From the NCBI GenBank assembly GCA_943371425.1, contig CALRUR010000002.1, positions 124,001 through 188,000 of the forward strand: DNA of 64,000 bases, read 5' to 3'. This stretch comes from CAJBVG01 sp943371425. GTDB lineage: Bacteria > Bacteroidota > Bacteroidia > Sphingobacteriales > Sphingobacteriaceae. Shown one piece after another: positions 33,192 to 41,926 of this stretch (positions are counted from its first letter, which is position 1; every line of letters starts with the position of its first letter). Under the pieces are notes generated by a model that had not been told where the DNA came from, did no database searches, and saw only the letters and a list, made by a program, of their open reading frames with translations. A program made the position numbers and the translations under genes.

Positions 33192-34670
33192 TTAAAACTT
33201 TGTTCCAAATGTAAGCACAACGGAGTTCACTTGGTGATTGTTTTTGATAATTGGATTTAATTCTGAATTAGCTAAACTGTACGGAGTATATTGGCTGGTA
33301 TATTGTTGATTTACAAATGAAAGATCTACATAATATTGTTCATATCTGTAACCCAAACCTCCTGTAATAAAAGTTCTAGAGCCATCTACTGCCGAGCTTT
33401 TAAAGGGGTCGCCATAGTTTGCATAGCCAGCTCTTATAGAAATGGGTCCGGCTTTTACCTCTGCACCAAACCTTGTATTTATAGCACTTTGATAGATGTT
33501 TTCAATCACTGCATTTTCTGTTGAACCAAAATCACTAAACTCTCCACCTGCACTTAGTCTGTTATTTGCATAATCGAGCATCTCTACATCCGCAGAAATT
33601 AAGCCAATTTTATTGAAGAAAAAGGCAACTCCTCCTTGGTACCTGAACGGTGTTTTTAATTTATATTGAAATAAATATTCAAGTGGGGTATAGGTGTTTG
33701 ATCCATTAAAGGCTACCGTACTTAAATCGGTAATAAATCCTTCATCAAAACTATAATAATCTGGTGTTTGTAAACTTAAGCCTATTCTTATAAAATCAAC
33801 TGGTCGTACAATTGCACCTACTTTTAAATTAACAGAGCTTCCACTTACGTTTAATTTTTCATTCACATTTATTTCTGATAAATTATAGGCAGGGTCGTTT
33901 ATGCCACTCTCTGTAAATTTACTCGTTCTATTGTAACGCAATGAGCCAATGCTCAAAGATGCCCCTAAATAAAGGGTGTTCGAGTAGTTTGCTCCAACTG
34001 CAAAGGTCCATTCGTTTTTATATCCTTCTATTCTATCGGTTTGTTTTTGGTTATTATTTCCGTTTGTAACTGGTACAAAAGAATTACTCGTTGTATCGTA
34101 ATCTATTACATACCCAAACCAAGCCATGTCTTCTAATGAAGTAATGTTAGTGTCGGGGAAACTCAAGGCATCTCTTCCATTGGCAAGTTCTGCATAATAT
34201 TGTGCGATAGAACTTTTATCATTTACTCCAGAAAAATACCTGTTCTCATAAAAATTGTTTACCCTGTTCATTCCAAAACCAAAAGTGTAAGAAACCCAAC
34301 CATTTTGTACTTCTCCACCAGAGTAATCTTGGCTTAGCTGAGTTACTGTAAAGCCCAAGCTTCCTAAATTTATGCGGTCTCTGCCTTCGGTAAAGGTTTT
34401 GCCAAAGGCTGTGCTTTCTGTATTGCTAAAACGCAAATTCGGACTTAAACTAAAATCGTTTCTTCTGTAAAAGCCAAGTCCTGCGGGGTTCCCAGCCAAT
34501 GAGCTAATATCTGCACCCAATGCATTTTGAGCACTTGCCATGCCTTGCATGCGTGCGGTACCCGATAAAAACGATTGAGAAAAAGTAAGTGCATCTTGAG
34601 CATATTGTGCCTGGGCAACAATGCTGCTAAAGAGTATTGAGGAAATTATTAATATCTTTTTCATGAGCAT
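33192..34670 (-). CDS. FadL/OmpP1-type outer-membrane porin
   Basis: 492 residues with signal peptide (MKKILIISSILFSSIVAQAQ; ATG at 34664 or 34670). The first mature part, SGTARMQGMASAQNALGADISSLAGNPAGLGFYRRND, is the N-terminal hatch/NPAG motif of the OmpP1/FadL family. Repeated aromatic-alternating strands and a final VNSVVLTFGTKF strand ending in Phe fit a 14-stranded barrel. It transports hydrophobic compounds in known members. It is 6 bp upstream of the UbiD gene and overlaps the stop of the lipoprotein gene, so the three are probably one operon transcribed from upstream of 35969. Confidence 0.85.
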   Translation of the reverse strand: MLMKKILIISSILFSSIVAQAQYAQDALTFSQSFLSGTARMQGMASAQNALGADISSLAGNPAGLGFYRRNDFSLSPNLRFSNTESTAFGKTFTEGRDRINLGSLGFTVTQLSQDYSGGEVQNGWVSYTFGFGMNRVNNFYENRYFSGVNDKSSIAQYYAELANGRDALSFPDTNITSLEDMAWFGYVIDYDTTSNSFVPVTNGNNNQKQTDRIEGYKNEWTFAVGANYSNTLYLGASLSIGSLRYNRTSKFTESGINDPAYNLSEINVNEKLNVSGSSVNLKVGAIVRPVDFIRIGLSLQTPDYYSFDEGFITDLSTVAFNGSNTYTPLEYLFQYKLKTPFRYQGGVAFFFNKIGLISADVEMLDYANNRLSAGGEFSDFGSTENAVIENIYQSAINTRFGAEVKAGPISIRAGYANYGDPFKSSAVDGSRTFITGGLGYRYEQYYVDLSFVNQQYTSQYTPYSLANSELNPIIKNNHQVNSVVLTFGTKF

Positions 34671-35969
34671 TTATCTAGGTCGTGGACGAGATGCTGGAGC
34701 AGAGTTACCACCAGAGCTGCTTCTAGAAGGAGCAGGGCTTGGTGAAGAACTTCTGCTTGGTGCAGTGTACCTCGGTTGCGAAGGTTGCGAACTTTCTGTT
34801 CTACGTGGCGATGGTTGTACTCTTGCCGGTGCAGGACTACTTGTTCTAGTATTTTCGTTTGAATTGTTACGAGTACCACTAAAGTTAGGATTAACACGTA
34901 CTGGTGTTGGGTTTGCACTAGGGCTTGTTACTCTAACAGGGCTAGTTGTTCTAGTAGGAACATTATCCGAATTTCTAATAGGAGTACTGTTGTTGTTTGG
35001 CAAACGCGGTGGTACATAACCATTAGGCGTTGTATTAGGAACTGGTCTGCTCTCTGCAGCATTAGTATTACTTGCAGGTGCAACGTTATTTGGTAAATTT
35101 CTAGATGGTGGCAATGCTCTTACATTTTCGGTACCGCTTGTTGCGTTTGGCGATGCTTCTCTGCTTGGTACTGCTCTGCCACCGGCAGTGCTTACTGTTC
35201 CACCACGCGATGGGCGAGGGCCTCTAATAACAGTATTTCTACTACCTCCTCTTCCATAACCACCGTTGTTCCAATATCCACCATCATTTCTGCCATCCCA
35301 ATAGCCATCTCTATAACCCCAGTTGTATGCATTATTGCCCCATCCACCAAATCCGTAATAAGGAGAATAATAGGGGTTAAACCAAGGATTAAAAAACGGA
35401 TCGTAATAACCGTAACCCATTCCTATTCCCCAGCCATAGCCTATGTTCCAGCTAGGTCCAAATCCATTGTTAAATCCAAATCCAACGTTCCATCCCGAAT
35501 TCCAAAAAGGGTCGTTGTAAAAACCGCAATAGGCAGGTGAGTAATAACCAAAACCTCCGTAAGGTCTGTGGAATCTTTGTATACGCGTGCTGTAATATCC
35601 AGCGTCGTCTTCGTACACATCTCCATAATAATTATTTACAACCGTTCTGCCATTTTCATCTACGTAACTTTCCTGTGTTGGTTGAGAGTAATTTGGGTTT
35701 TGATTATTGTTGTACGAATCGTTCGTTGGAGTATATGTTGAATAGTTTCCTGAAGAGTTTTGTTGATCTTGCTCTGTATAAGTGTTGGTATTGGCTCCAC
35801 TCATGTCTTGCACCTTCACTTCTTCGTTGTATACAGGAACATCTGAGCGTGCGTCGTTCTTCGAATAATAAAGATCGTCTTCGCTTGTGCCATAAGTATT
35901 TATCGTATAGCTACTGCATGATGATAGAATGATACTACTCATGCTGATAATGGTTAGAATGCTTTTCAT
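34671..35969 (-). CDS. low-complexity lipoprotein, aromatic-Gly region and Ser/Pro/Arg tail
   Basis: 432 residues. A lipobox (IILSSCSS, Cys18) makes it an envelope lipoprotein. Residues 30-110 are Asn/Gln/Tyr/Ser-rich; 120-245 are almost wholly Gly, Tyr, Trp, Phe and Asn (for example YYDPFFNPWFNPYYSPYYG); 250-432 are Pro, Ser, Arg, Thr and Asn, predicted disordered and strongly basic. No catalytic motif is present. Similar proteins sit at the head of operons in Bacteroidota, but I do not know a function. It has the only canonical Shine-Dalgarno sequence I noted (AAGGAGG at 35974-35980), so it may be highly translated. Confidence 0.7.
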   Translation of the reverse strand: MKSILTIISMSSIILSSCSSYTINTYGTSEDDLYYSKNDARSDVPVYNEEVKVQDMSGANTNTYTEQDQQNSSGNYSTYTPTNDSYNNNQNPNYSQPTQESYVDENGRTVVNNYYGDVYEDDAGYYSTRIQRFHRPYGGFGYYSPAYCGFYNDPFWNSGWNVGFGFNNGFGPSWNIGYGWGIGMGYGYYDPFFNPWFNPYYSPYYGFGGWGNNAYNWGYRDGYWDGRNDGGYWNNGGYGRGGSRNTVIRGPRPSRGGTVSTAGGRAVPSREASPNATSGTENVRALPPSRNLPNNVAPASNTNAAESRPVPNTTPNGYVPPRLPNNNSTPIRNSDNVPTRTTSPVRVTSPSANPTPVRVNPNFSGTRNNSNENTRTSSPAPARVQPSPRRTESSQPSQPRYTAPSRSSSPSPAPSRSSSGGNSAPASRPRPR

Positions 35970-35973
35970 AAGT

Positions 35974-35980
35974 CCTCCTT
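35974..35980 (-). promoter_or_regulatory. strong Shine-Dalgarno AAGGAGG
   Basis: AAGGAGG on the minus strand, 4 bases before the ATG of the disordered lipoprotein. Most other genes here have A-rich, SD-less leaders, so this one stands out. Confidence 0.75.
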
Positions 35981-36118
35981 TTATGGAATTTTGACGTAAT
36001 TATTCGTATAACGTTTAAAATTATACAATTGTTATCAAATTATTTCTTTATTTCGTGTCATATTTTGGTGATAAAAACACCTTCTTACGTTTAACAATAT
36101 TAATACCACAAATTTAGA

Positions 36119-37591
36119 ATGAGCAAAGGAATTACGAGCAGAAGTACAGATTATTCTGCATGGTACAATGAATTGGTAACAAAAGCTGACCTCGCGGAGC
36201 ATTCTGATGTTCGCGGATGTATGGTAATTAAACCCTATGGTTATTCTATATGGGAAAAAATGCAGCAAGTATTAGATCAAATGTTTAAAGAAACAGGACA
36301 TTCGAATGCATATTTCCCCTTATTTATACCGAAATCTTTTTTTAGCAAAGAAGCATCTCATGTGGATGGGTTTGCGAAAGAGTGTGCTGTGGTTACCCAT
36401 TATCGTTTAAAAGACGATGGTAATGGTGGAATAATGGTAGATCCTGATGCGAAATTAGAAGAAGAATTAATAGTGCGCCCAACATCTGAAACCATTATAT
36501 GGAATACATACAGAGGTTGGATTCAATCTTACCGCGATTTACCCATTTTAGTAAACCAATGGGCAAACGTAGTGCGTTGGGAAATGCGTACACGCTTGTT
36601 TTTACGTACCTCAGAATTTTTATGGCAAGAGGGGCATACCGCACATGCAAGTGCCGAAGAAGCCATTGCAGAAACCAAGCAAATGTTAGAAGTGTACGCA
36701 AATTTTTCAGAAAATTGGATGGGAGTGCCTGTTATTAAAGGATTGAAATCGCCAAACGAACGTTTTGCAGGAGCTTTAGATACCTATTGCATTGAAGCCT
36801 TAATGCAAGATGGTAAAGCCCTACAAGCTGGAACATCACATTTCTTAGGTCAAAATTTTGCGAAAGCATTTGATGTAAAATTTACAAACAAAGAAGGTAA
36901 ACAAGATTTTGTATGGGCAACTTCTTGGGGGGTTTCCACTCGTTTAATTGGCGCCTTAATTATGGCTCATTCGGATGACGAAGGTTTGGTACTTCCTCCG
37001 AAATTAGCACCTATACAAGTGGTAATTGTGCCAATTTATAATTCTGAAGAATCGTTTGAAACCATTACCAATAAGGTCAATGAACTGATGCCAAAATTAA
37101 GAGCAAAAGGCATAAGTGTTAAATACGATAACAGAGATACTCAACGCCCTGGATTTAAATTTGCAGAGTGGGAAATGAAAGGCGTGCCCGTACGTATTGC
37201 CATTGGTCCACGCGATTTGGAGAACGGAACTGTAGAAGTAGCGCGTAGAGATACTAAAGAAAAGAAAGTTTATCAATTAGAAAATATTGAAGCAGATATC
37301 GAACTATTATTAAACGATATACAAACAGCTATTTACAAAAAAGCATTCGATTTTAGAGAAGCAAACATTACCAATGCAGATACATACGAAGAGTTTGTAA
37401 GTATATTAGATGGTAAAGCGGGTTTTGTAGCTGCGCATTGGGATGGTACTCCAGAAACAGAAGAAAAAATTAAAGAACAAACGAAAGCAACCATACGTTG
37501 TATTCCTTTAAACAATAAACAAGAAGAAGGCAAATGTATACTCACCGGCAAACCATCGAGCCAGAGAGTGTTGTTTGCAAGAGCATACTAA
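36119..37591 (+). CDS. proS: prolyl-tRNA synthetase, archaeal/eukaryotic type
   Basis: 490 residues. The class II core opens with MSKGITSRSTDYSAWYNELVTKADLAEHSDVRGCMVIKPYGYSIWEKMQ, which is the type-3 (archaeal/eukaryal) form without the editing insertion of the bacterial ProRS. Motif 2 includes NQWANVVRWEMRTRLFLRTSEFLWQEGHTAHA; the anticodon-binding domain begins near QVVIVPIYNSEE. The terminal zinc-like domain is at residues 420-490. The enzyme charges tRNA-Pro. It stands divergent from the lipoprotein operon, with a GAATTAT inverted repeat after its stop. Confidence 0.95.
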   Translation: MSKGITSRSTDYSAWYNELVTKADLAEHSDVRGCMVIKPYGYSIWEKMQQVLDQMFKETGHSNAYFPLFIPKSFFSKEASHVDGFAKECAVVTHYRLKDDGNGGIMVDPDAKLEEELIVRPTSETIIWNTYRGWIQSYRDLPILVNQWANVVRWEMRTRLFLRTSEFLWQEGHTAHASAEEAIAETKQMLEVYANFSENWMGVPVIKGLKSPNERFAGALDTYCIEALMQDGKALQAGTSHFLGQNFAKAFDVKFTNKEGKQDFVWATSWGVSTRLIGALIMAHSDDEGLVLPPKLAPIQVVIVPIYNSEESFETITNKVNELMPKLRAKGISVKYDNRDTQRPGFKFAEWEMKGVPVRIAIGPRDLENGTVEVARRDTKEKKVYQLENIEADIELLLNDIQTAIYKKAFDFREANITNADTYEEFVSILDGKAGFVAAHWDGTPETEEKIKEQTKATIRCIPLNNKQEEGKCILTGKPSSQRVLFARAY

Positions 37592-37594
37592 ATA

Positions 37595-37668
37595 AATTAT
37601 GAATTATAAATTATGAATTATGAATGGGGGACTCGTAATTCATAATTCATAATTCAAAATTCATAATT
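37595..37668. repeat. 31-bp inverted repeat of GAATTAT heptamers
   Basis: 37595-37625 pairs with 37638-37668 at 29 of 31 positions, with a 12-base loop. It lies between proS and the next co-directional gene, ending 7 bases before its start codon. Confidence 0.8.
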
Positions 37669-37675
37669 CAAAAAA

Positions 37676-38368
37676 ATGGGTACCACAGAATACGAACAAC
37701 TTGTAGAAAAATTGAAGACTCACTCTTCGATGAAGCAATACATACATCGTAATACGATGATGCAAATTGCGGCAATAAAAAAAGAGATGATGACATTGGC
37801 GCATGGCTTAACCAAAGATGTTACGAGCGTTGATAAAAATGTTGAAATTATTTTTACTGATAGAGGAGATTTTGAAGCGGAGTTAAAATTCTCTGGCGAT
37901 TCATTAGTGTTTGCTATGCACACCAATACCTTTACGTTTGCCGACGATCATCCAATCCATCAATTACCTTATGTACAAGAAGATCCAAAGCGTGCGTATT
38001 GCGGGTTAATACAGATTTATAATTTTTTATCAGACTCTATTAAATACAACCGTTTACACGATTATGGATATTTAATTGGTAGAATATTTGTGAACTCAGA
38101 AAACAAATTTTTTATTGATGGTAGAGAGAACATGGGGTATAATATGATTGATTTTAAAGATCAAGAATTACGCCCAGAAATTATTCAAAAAGTAATTGCA
38201 GATTCAATGCTGTATTGCATCGACTTTGAGTTGCAAACACCACCATTCGAACAAAGCAGCATCATCACCCTAGAAGAAAAACACTTTAACCATACCGCCT
38301 CAGGAATGAACACCGGCAAGCGCATTGGCTTTGAGTTTAGTAGCAAAGAGCCTGGAGCAAGTAGCTAA
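37676..38368 (+). CDS. conserved protein of unknown function
   Basis: 230 residues, no signal peptide or membrane helix. It has an amphipathic N-terminal half (residues 1-60, with KKEMMTLAHGLTKD), then FEAELKFSGDSLVFAMHTNTFTF, YGYLIGRIFVNSENKFFIDG and a long C-terminal stretch. I recognise no domain with confidence. Start is ATG at 37676, directly after a repeat-derived leader. The last residues (EPGASS) and the stop codon lie in an AGCTAAA period-7 array, so the original end may have been extended by the repeat. Confidence 0.6.
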   Translation: MGTTEYEQLVEKLKTHSSMKQYIHRNTMMQIAAIKKEMMTLAHGLTKDVTSVDKNVEIIFTDRGDFEAELKFSGDSLVFAMHTNTFTFADDHPIHQLPYVQEDPKRAYCGLIQIYNFLSDSIKYNRLHDYGYLIGRIFVNSENKFFIDGRENMGYNMIDFKDQELRPEIIQKVIADSMLYCIDFELQTPPFEQSSIITLEEKHFNHTASGMNTGKRIGFEFSSKEPGASS

Positions 38369-38460
38369 AAGCTAGCAGCTAGGAGCAGGGAGCTAATAGC
38401 AACTGGAGTATAAGTAGCACCAATAATTCATAATTCATAATTCATAATTCATAATTCAAT
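38363..38460. repeat. AGCTAAA array and ATTCATA array
   Basis: 38363-38404 has six AGCTxxx/AGCAxxx units at period 7 (ending AGCAACT, as does the array at 9560). 38426-38460 has five ATTCATA units. The first array contains the stop codon of the upstream gene. Confidence 0.75.
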
Positions 38461-38463
38461 AAG

Positions 38464-39609
38464 ATGAAGTTCGGAACAAAAGCAATACATGCAGGGCAGG
38501 AGCCCGACCCAACAACAGGAGCCATCATGACTCCTATATTTCAAACCTCTACCTATGTACAAGCCTCTCCAGGCAAGCACAAAGGCTATGCATATGCAAG
38601 AGGTAAAAACCCTACGCGTACAGCATTAGAAGATTGCATTGCTGCCTTAGAAAATGCAACACATGGTTTGTGTTTTTCGAGTGGAATGGGAGCAACAGAT
38701 GCAGTAATAAAAATGCTTCGCCCAGGCGATGAAGTAATAACTGGTAACGATTTGTACGGCGGTTCTTACCGTATGTTTACAAAGGTTTTCGCAAACTATG
38801 GCATTAAGTTTCATTTTATTGATTTGAGCGATCCAGCTAATATTAACAATTACATTAACGCAAATACAAAATTGCTTTGGGTAGAAACTCCAACTAACCC
38901 AACAATGCAAATTGTCGACATTGAAGCCTGCTCTGTAATTGCTAAAGCAAACAAGTTGATTTTTGCTGTAGATAATACATTTGCATCGCCCTATTTACAA
39001 AATCCATTAGATTTAGGTGCCGACATTGTAATGCATTCGGTTACTAAATATTTAGGTGGGCACTCTGATGTTATAATGGGAGCATTGTTAACCAGCGATG
39101 ATAAAATATATGAGCAGTTGGCTTTTATACACAATTCATGTGGTGCAACTCCAGGGCCTATGGATTCTTTTTTGGTGCTGAGAGGTATTAAAACATTACA
39201 CTTGCGAATGAAAGCACATTGTGAAAACGGAAGAGCTATTGCACATTTCTTAAAAGCACACCCTAAAGTAGATAAAATATACTGGCCAGGTTTTGAATCG
39301 CATCCGAATCACGAAATTGCTAAAAAACAAATGCGCGATTTTGGTGGAATGATATCCTTTAGTGTAAAAGGTGCCGACCTCGAAAAAACATTTAAACTGG
39401 CCTCTTCATTTAAAGTGTTCTCATTAGCAGAATCATTAGGCGGTGTTGAATCATTAATTAATCACCCTGCTAGCATGACACATGCCTCTATTCCAAAAGC
39501 AGATAGAGAAGCTGCAGGTGTAGTAGATGGCTTACTTCGCTTAAGTGTAGGTGTAGAAGATGTAGAGGATTTATTGGCGGATTTGGAGCAAGCATTGGAG
39601 AGAATTTAG
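38464..39609 (+). CDS. cystathionine gamma-synthase/lyase family enzyme
   Basis: 381 residues, a fold-type I PLP enzyme of the Cys/Met metabolism family. It starts with MKFGTKAIHAGQEPDPTTGAIM and has YAYARGKNPTRTALE, the PLP-cradling SSGMGATDAV, and the PLP lysine in SVTKYLGGHSDVIMG. The end LLRLSVGVEDVEDLLADLEQAL is conserved. It could be cystathionine gamma-synthase, gamma-lyase or a methionine gamma-lyase relative; the sequence alone does not decide. No other sulfur-amino-acid gene is adjacent. Confidence 0.88.
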   Translation: MKFGTKAIHAGQEPDPTTGAIMTPIFQTSTYVQASPGKHKGYAYARGKNPTRTALEDCIAALENATHGLCFSSGMGATDAVIKMLRPGDEVITGNDLYGGSYRMFTKVFANYGIKFHFIDLSDPANINNYINANTKLLWVETPTNPTMQIVDIEACSVIAKANKLIFAVDNTFASPYLQNPLDLGADIVMHSVTKYLGGHSDVIMGALLTSDDKIYEQLAFIHNSCGATPGPMDSFLVLRGIKTLHLRMKAHCENGRAIAHFLKAHPKVDKIYWPGFESHPNHEIAKKQMRDFGGMISFSVKGADLEKTFKLASSFKVFSLAESLGGVESLINHPASMTHASIPKADREAAGVVDGLLRLSVGVEDVEDLLADLEQALERI

Positions 39610-39664
39610 TCGTTAGTCTTTAGTCGTTAGTAGCCTTTCTAGTTACTAACGACTAATGACTAGA
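39605..39664. repeat. TAGTCGT heptamer arrays forming a 20-bp inverted repeat
   Basis: 39614-39633 pairs with 39643-39662 at 18 of 20 positions. The TAG stop of the upstream gene (39607-39609) is the first word of the array. Confidence 0.75.
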
Positions 39665-39680
39665 GACATATTAAAATAAT

Positions 39681-40460
39681 ATGGTACAATCCGAATTGAA
39701 GCATGTACTCGACACCTTGCACTTAAAGTACAACCGTGTAGAATTTATTGAGAACGATCCTATTTCTGTACCACATTTATTTACAAAGAAACAAGACATA
39801 GAAATAGCTGCATTTTTTGCAGCTATTTTTTCATGGGGACAACGCAAAACAATCATAAATAAAAGCAAAGAATTGTTAATGCGGATGGATATGGATCCTC
39901 ATCAGTTTATATTGCATCATAATGAATCGGATTTAAAGAGAATTCTAAATTTTAAGCATAGAACTTTTAATGATACTGATGCGCTATATTTTATTAGCTT
40001 CTTCAAACATCATTACCAGAAACATGATAGTTTAGAAGCTGCTTTTTTGCAAAATGTATCCACCACAAATACTATCATCGAGCAGCATTTAATTCAGTTC
40101 AGAACTTATTTTTTTAGTTTAGAAGAAAGTGTTCAACGAACCAAAAAACACATTAGTAGCCCTCACAATAATGCTACTTGTAAAAGATTATGTATGTTCT
40201 TAAGATGGATGGTGAGAGCAGATAAACAAGGTGTTGATTTTGGAATTTGGAAAGCAATAAAACCTTCGCAATTAATATGCCCTATTGATGTGCATGTACA
40301 CAATACCTCTATGCAATTAGGAATATTGAAAAACGAAAAAGTGAATTGGAATACTGCATTGAAATTAACAGAATACCTTAGAGCATTAGATGCCAAAGAT
40401 CCAGTGAAATACGATTATGCACTTTTTGGTTTAGGGATTGAACAAAAGAAAAATAGTTGA
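39681..40460 (+). CDS. TIGR02757 (DUF2400) family protein
   Basis: 259 residues. Recognised by FFAAIFSWGQRKTIINKSKELLMRMD, the central KRLCMFLRWMVRADKQGVDFGIW and the CPIDVHVHNTSMQLGIL to DPVKYDYALFGLG ending, all conserved in TIGR02757. The family is widespread in Bacteroidota and has no assigned reaction; its helix-rich layout and the final KYDYALFGLGI resemble endonuclease-III-like helix-hairpin-helix proteins. Cytosolic. It ends 2 bp from the stop of the convergent kinase gene. Confidence 0.8.
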   Translation: MVQSELKHVLDTLHLKYNRVEFIENDPISVPHLFTKKQDIEIAAFFAAIFSWGQRKTIINKSKELLMRMDMDPHQFILHHNESDLKRILNFKHRTFNDTDALYFISFFKHHYQKHDSLEAAFLQNVSTTNTIIEQHLIQFRTYFFSLEESVQRTKKHISSPHNNATCKRLCMFLRWMVRADKQGVDFGIWKAIKPSQLICPIDVHVHNTSMQLGILKNEKVNWNTALKLTEYLRALDAKDPVKYDYALFGLGIEQKKNS

Positions 40461-40462
40461 GT

Positions 40463-41785
40463 TTATGCTTTAGGTAATTTAACAGTAAACTTGCTACCCC
40501 CATGTTCATTTGGCATATAACTAATTCTGCCATTCATCATTTCTGTTAGCTCTTTTACAATGTATAAACCTAATCCAATACTCTCTTCTCCATTTAGCCC
40601 TGTTCTAGAAGCTTCACTGTATTTTTTAAATAATTGTTGCTGATCTATTTCTGCAATGCCTATGCCCTCATCAATAACCTCAATTACATGGTGCGATTCT
40701 TCGCTGTATAAATTAAGGTAAATCTTTTTTTCTATTGGTGTGAATTTTACAGCATTACTTAGTAAATTGTTCAGAATTCTCTTCAGTTTTTCTTTATAAA
40801 TTCTTGCGAACATTTCATTATTTGCAATGTTGAGATTTATTCTTCGGTTAAAATTATTAGCGCTAAAATCAGAATGTATTTTACTTATAATTTCGTTTAA
40901 AAGTATTATCTCTATTGGGTCTGAGGTGTTTTTTATTTTTGATAAGGTAATAATATCATTAATAATCGATTCTGCATTTTGGCAACTAGTATTTATTAAT
41001 TCTACTAATGATGCCTTCTCTTCAGCAGGTGTTTTATCATCAGAAATTAATTCAGACATGTATTTGATATTATGAATTGGTCCTCTTAAATCATGCGCCA
41101 CAATAGCCAATACCTCGTCTTTTTGTTGCAATGCATTTTTAAGGGTAAAATTTACAGATTCTGTTAATCGTAATTGTTTGAAATATTTATAGGCACTGTG
41201 AAAGATCCTTCTATTTACTATAAAAGAAAGGATATAAATATTCACTATTGCCGAAAAGTTTAGTGCAAATGAAACTTCGGATGCTTGCCAAATGAAGAAC
41301 AATGAAGAGAAGAATATAATGCCACATATATAAACAAATAAACTCTCTTTTATACTAAACCGAAACAGTGCAGATACTGTAATGGCACCTATTAAAATAG
41401 GAGTTAAATTATTTTTAGGATCATTAGAGATTACATAAGAGTTTATACTACTTAGAAACAATATACTAATGCTTATAATCATAATAACACCTTGCGAAAC
41501 AAATTCTCTCCTTAAAAATTCTGAATGCTCATAAAAATAATTATATATGATGTTTAGTATAGCAATAATAGCTGCTATCCGTATATTGTTTGAGAAGTAT
41601 TTTTCTTGTGGGAAATTTCTACTTAGTTCTAAATAATACCAAATGGTATGCAACATCAAATACATGCATAATATTGCCACAGACAGGTAGATACTATTGT
41701 CTCGGTTATGTTGTATGCTTTTTTTACGAAAAGAGATGTATTCAACCTCATTTTGAAGGCTGAAATTAAATATCTTGGGGAACAT
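40463..41785 (-). CDS. membrane sensor histidine kinase
   Basis: 440 residues from ATG at 41785 (a TTG ten codons upstream is also in frame). The first half has six hydrophobic segments (for example AVLCMYLMLHTIWYYL, IIMISISILFLSS, ILSFIVNRRIF), a 7TMR-like sensing region with no recognisable extracellular ligand domain. The kinase core has the phosphohistidine in IVAHDLRGPIHNIKYMSEL, N box NNLLSNAVKFTP, G1 VIDEGIGI and G2 GLGLYIVKEL. No response regulator is adjacent, so the partner is elsewhere. Stop codon abuts the TIGR02757 gene. Confidence 0.85.
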   Translation of the reverse strand: MFPKIFNFSLQNEVEYISFRKKSIQHNRDNSIYLSVAILCMYLMLHTIWYYLELSRNFPQEKYFSNNIRIAAIIAILNIIYNYFYEHSEFLRREFVSQGVIMIISISILFLSSINSYVISNDPKNNLTPILIGAITVSALFRFSIKESLFVYICGIIFFSSLFFIWQASEVSFALNFSAIVNIYILSFIVNRRIFHSAYKYFKQLRLTESVNFTLKNALQQKDEVLAIVAHDLRGPIHNIKYMSELISDDKTPAEEKASLVELINTSCQNAESIINDIITLSKIKNTSDPIEIILLNEIISKIHSDFSANNFNRRINLNIANNEMFARIYKEKLKRILNNLLSNAVKFTPIEKKIYLNLYSEESHHVIEVIDEGIGIAEIDQQQLFKKYSEASRTGLNGEESIGLGLYIVKELTEMMNGRISYMPNEHGGSKFTVKLPKA

Positions 41786-41896
41786 TATTGTTGTTTGTTT
41801 GTTGCTCTTTGTCAAAGTAACAATAAAAAATCTATATGTAGAATTTATTTATTAAAAACAAGTACTTATATCACCTTTTACTTAATTTTATTTCGA

Positions 41897-41904
41897 TAAT
41901 TTTG
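41897..41904 (+). promoter_or_regulatory. -7 promoter box TAATTTTG
   Basis: Exact TAnnTTTG match 22 bases before the ATG of the thioredoxin-like gene; a TTTT lies 17 bases upstream in place of the -33 TTTG. Confidence 0.45.
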
Positions 41905-41926
41905 CTGCGCAATTAAACCTAAAACA

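Noticed and set aside
35537..35932. frame opposite the low-complexity lipoprotein
   Set aside because: Composition mirrors the repetitive gene on the other strand; no start signal.
37595..37668. CRISPR array
   Set aside because: Units are 7 bases with no unique spacers, words vary within the array and no cas genes are near; the same applies to the other arrays.
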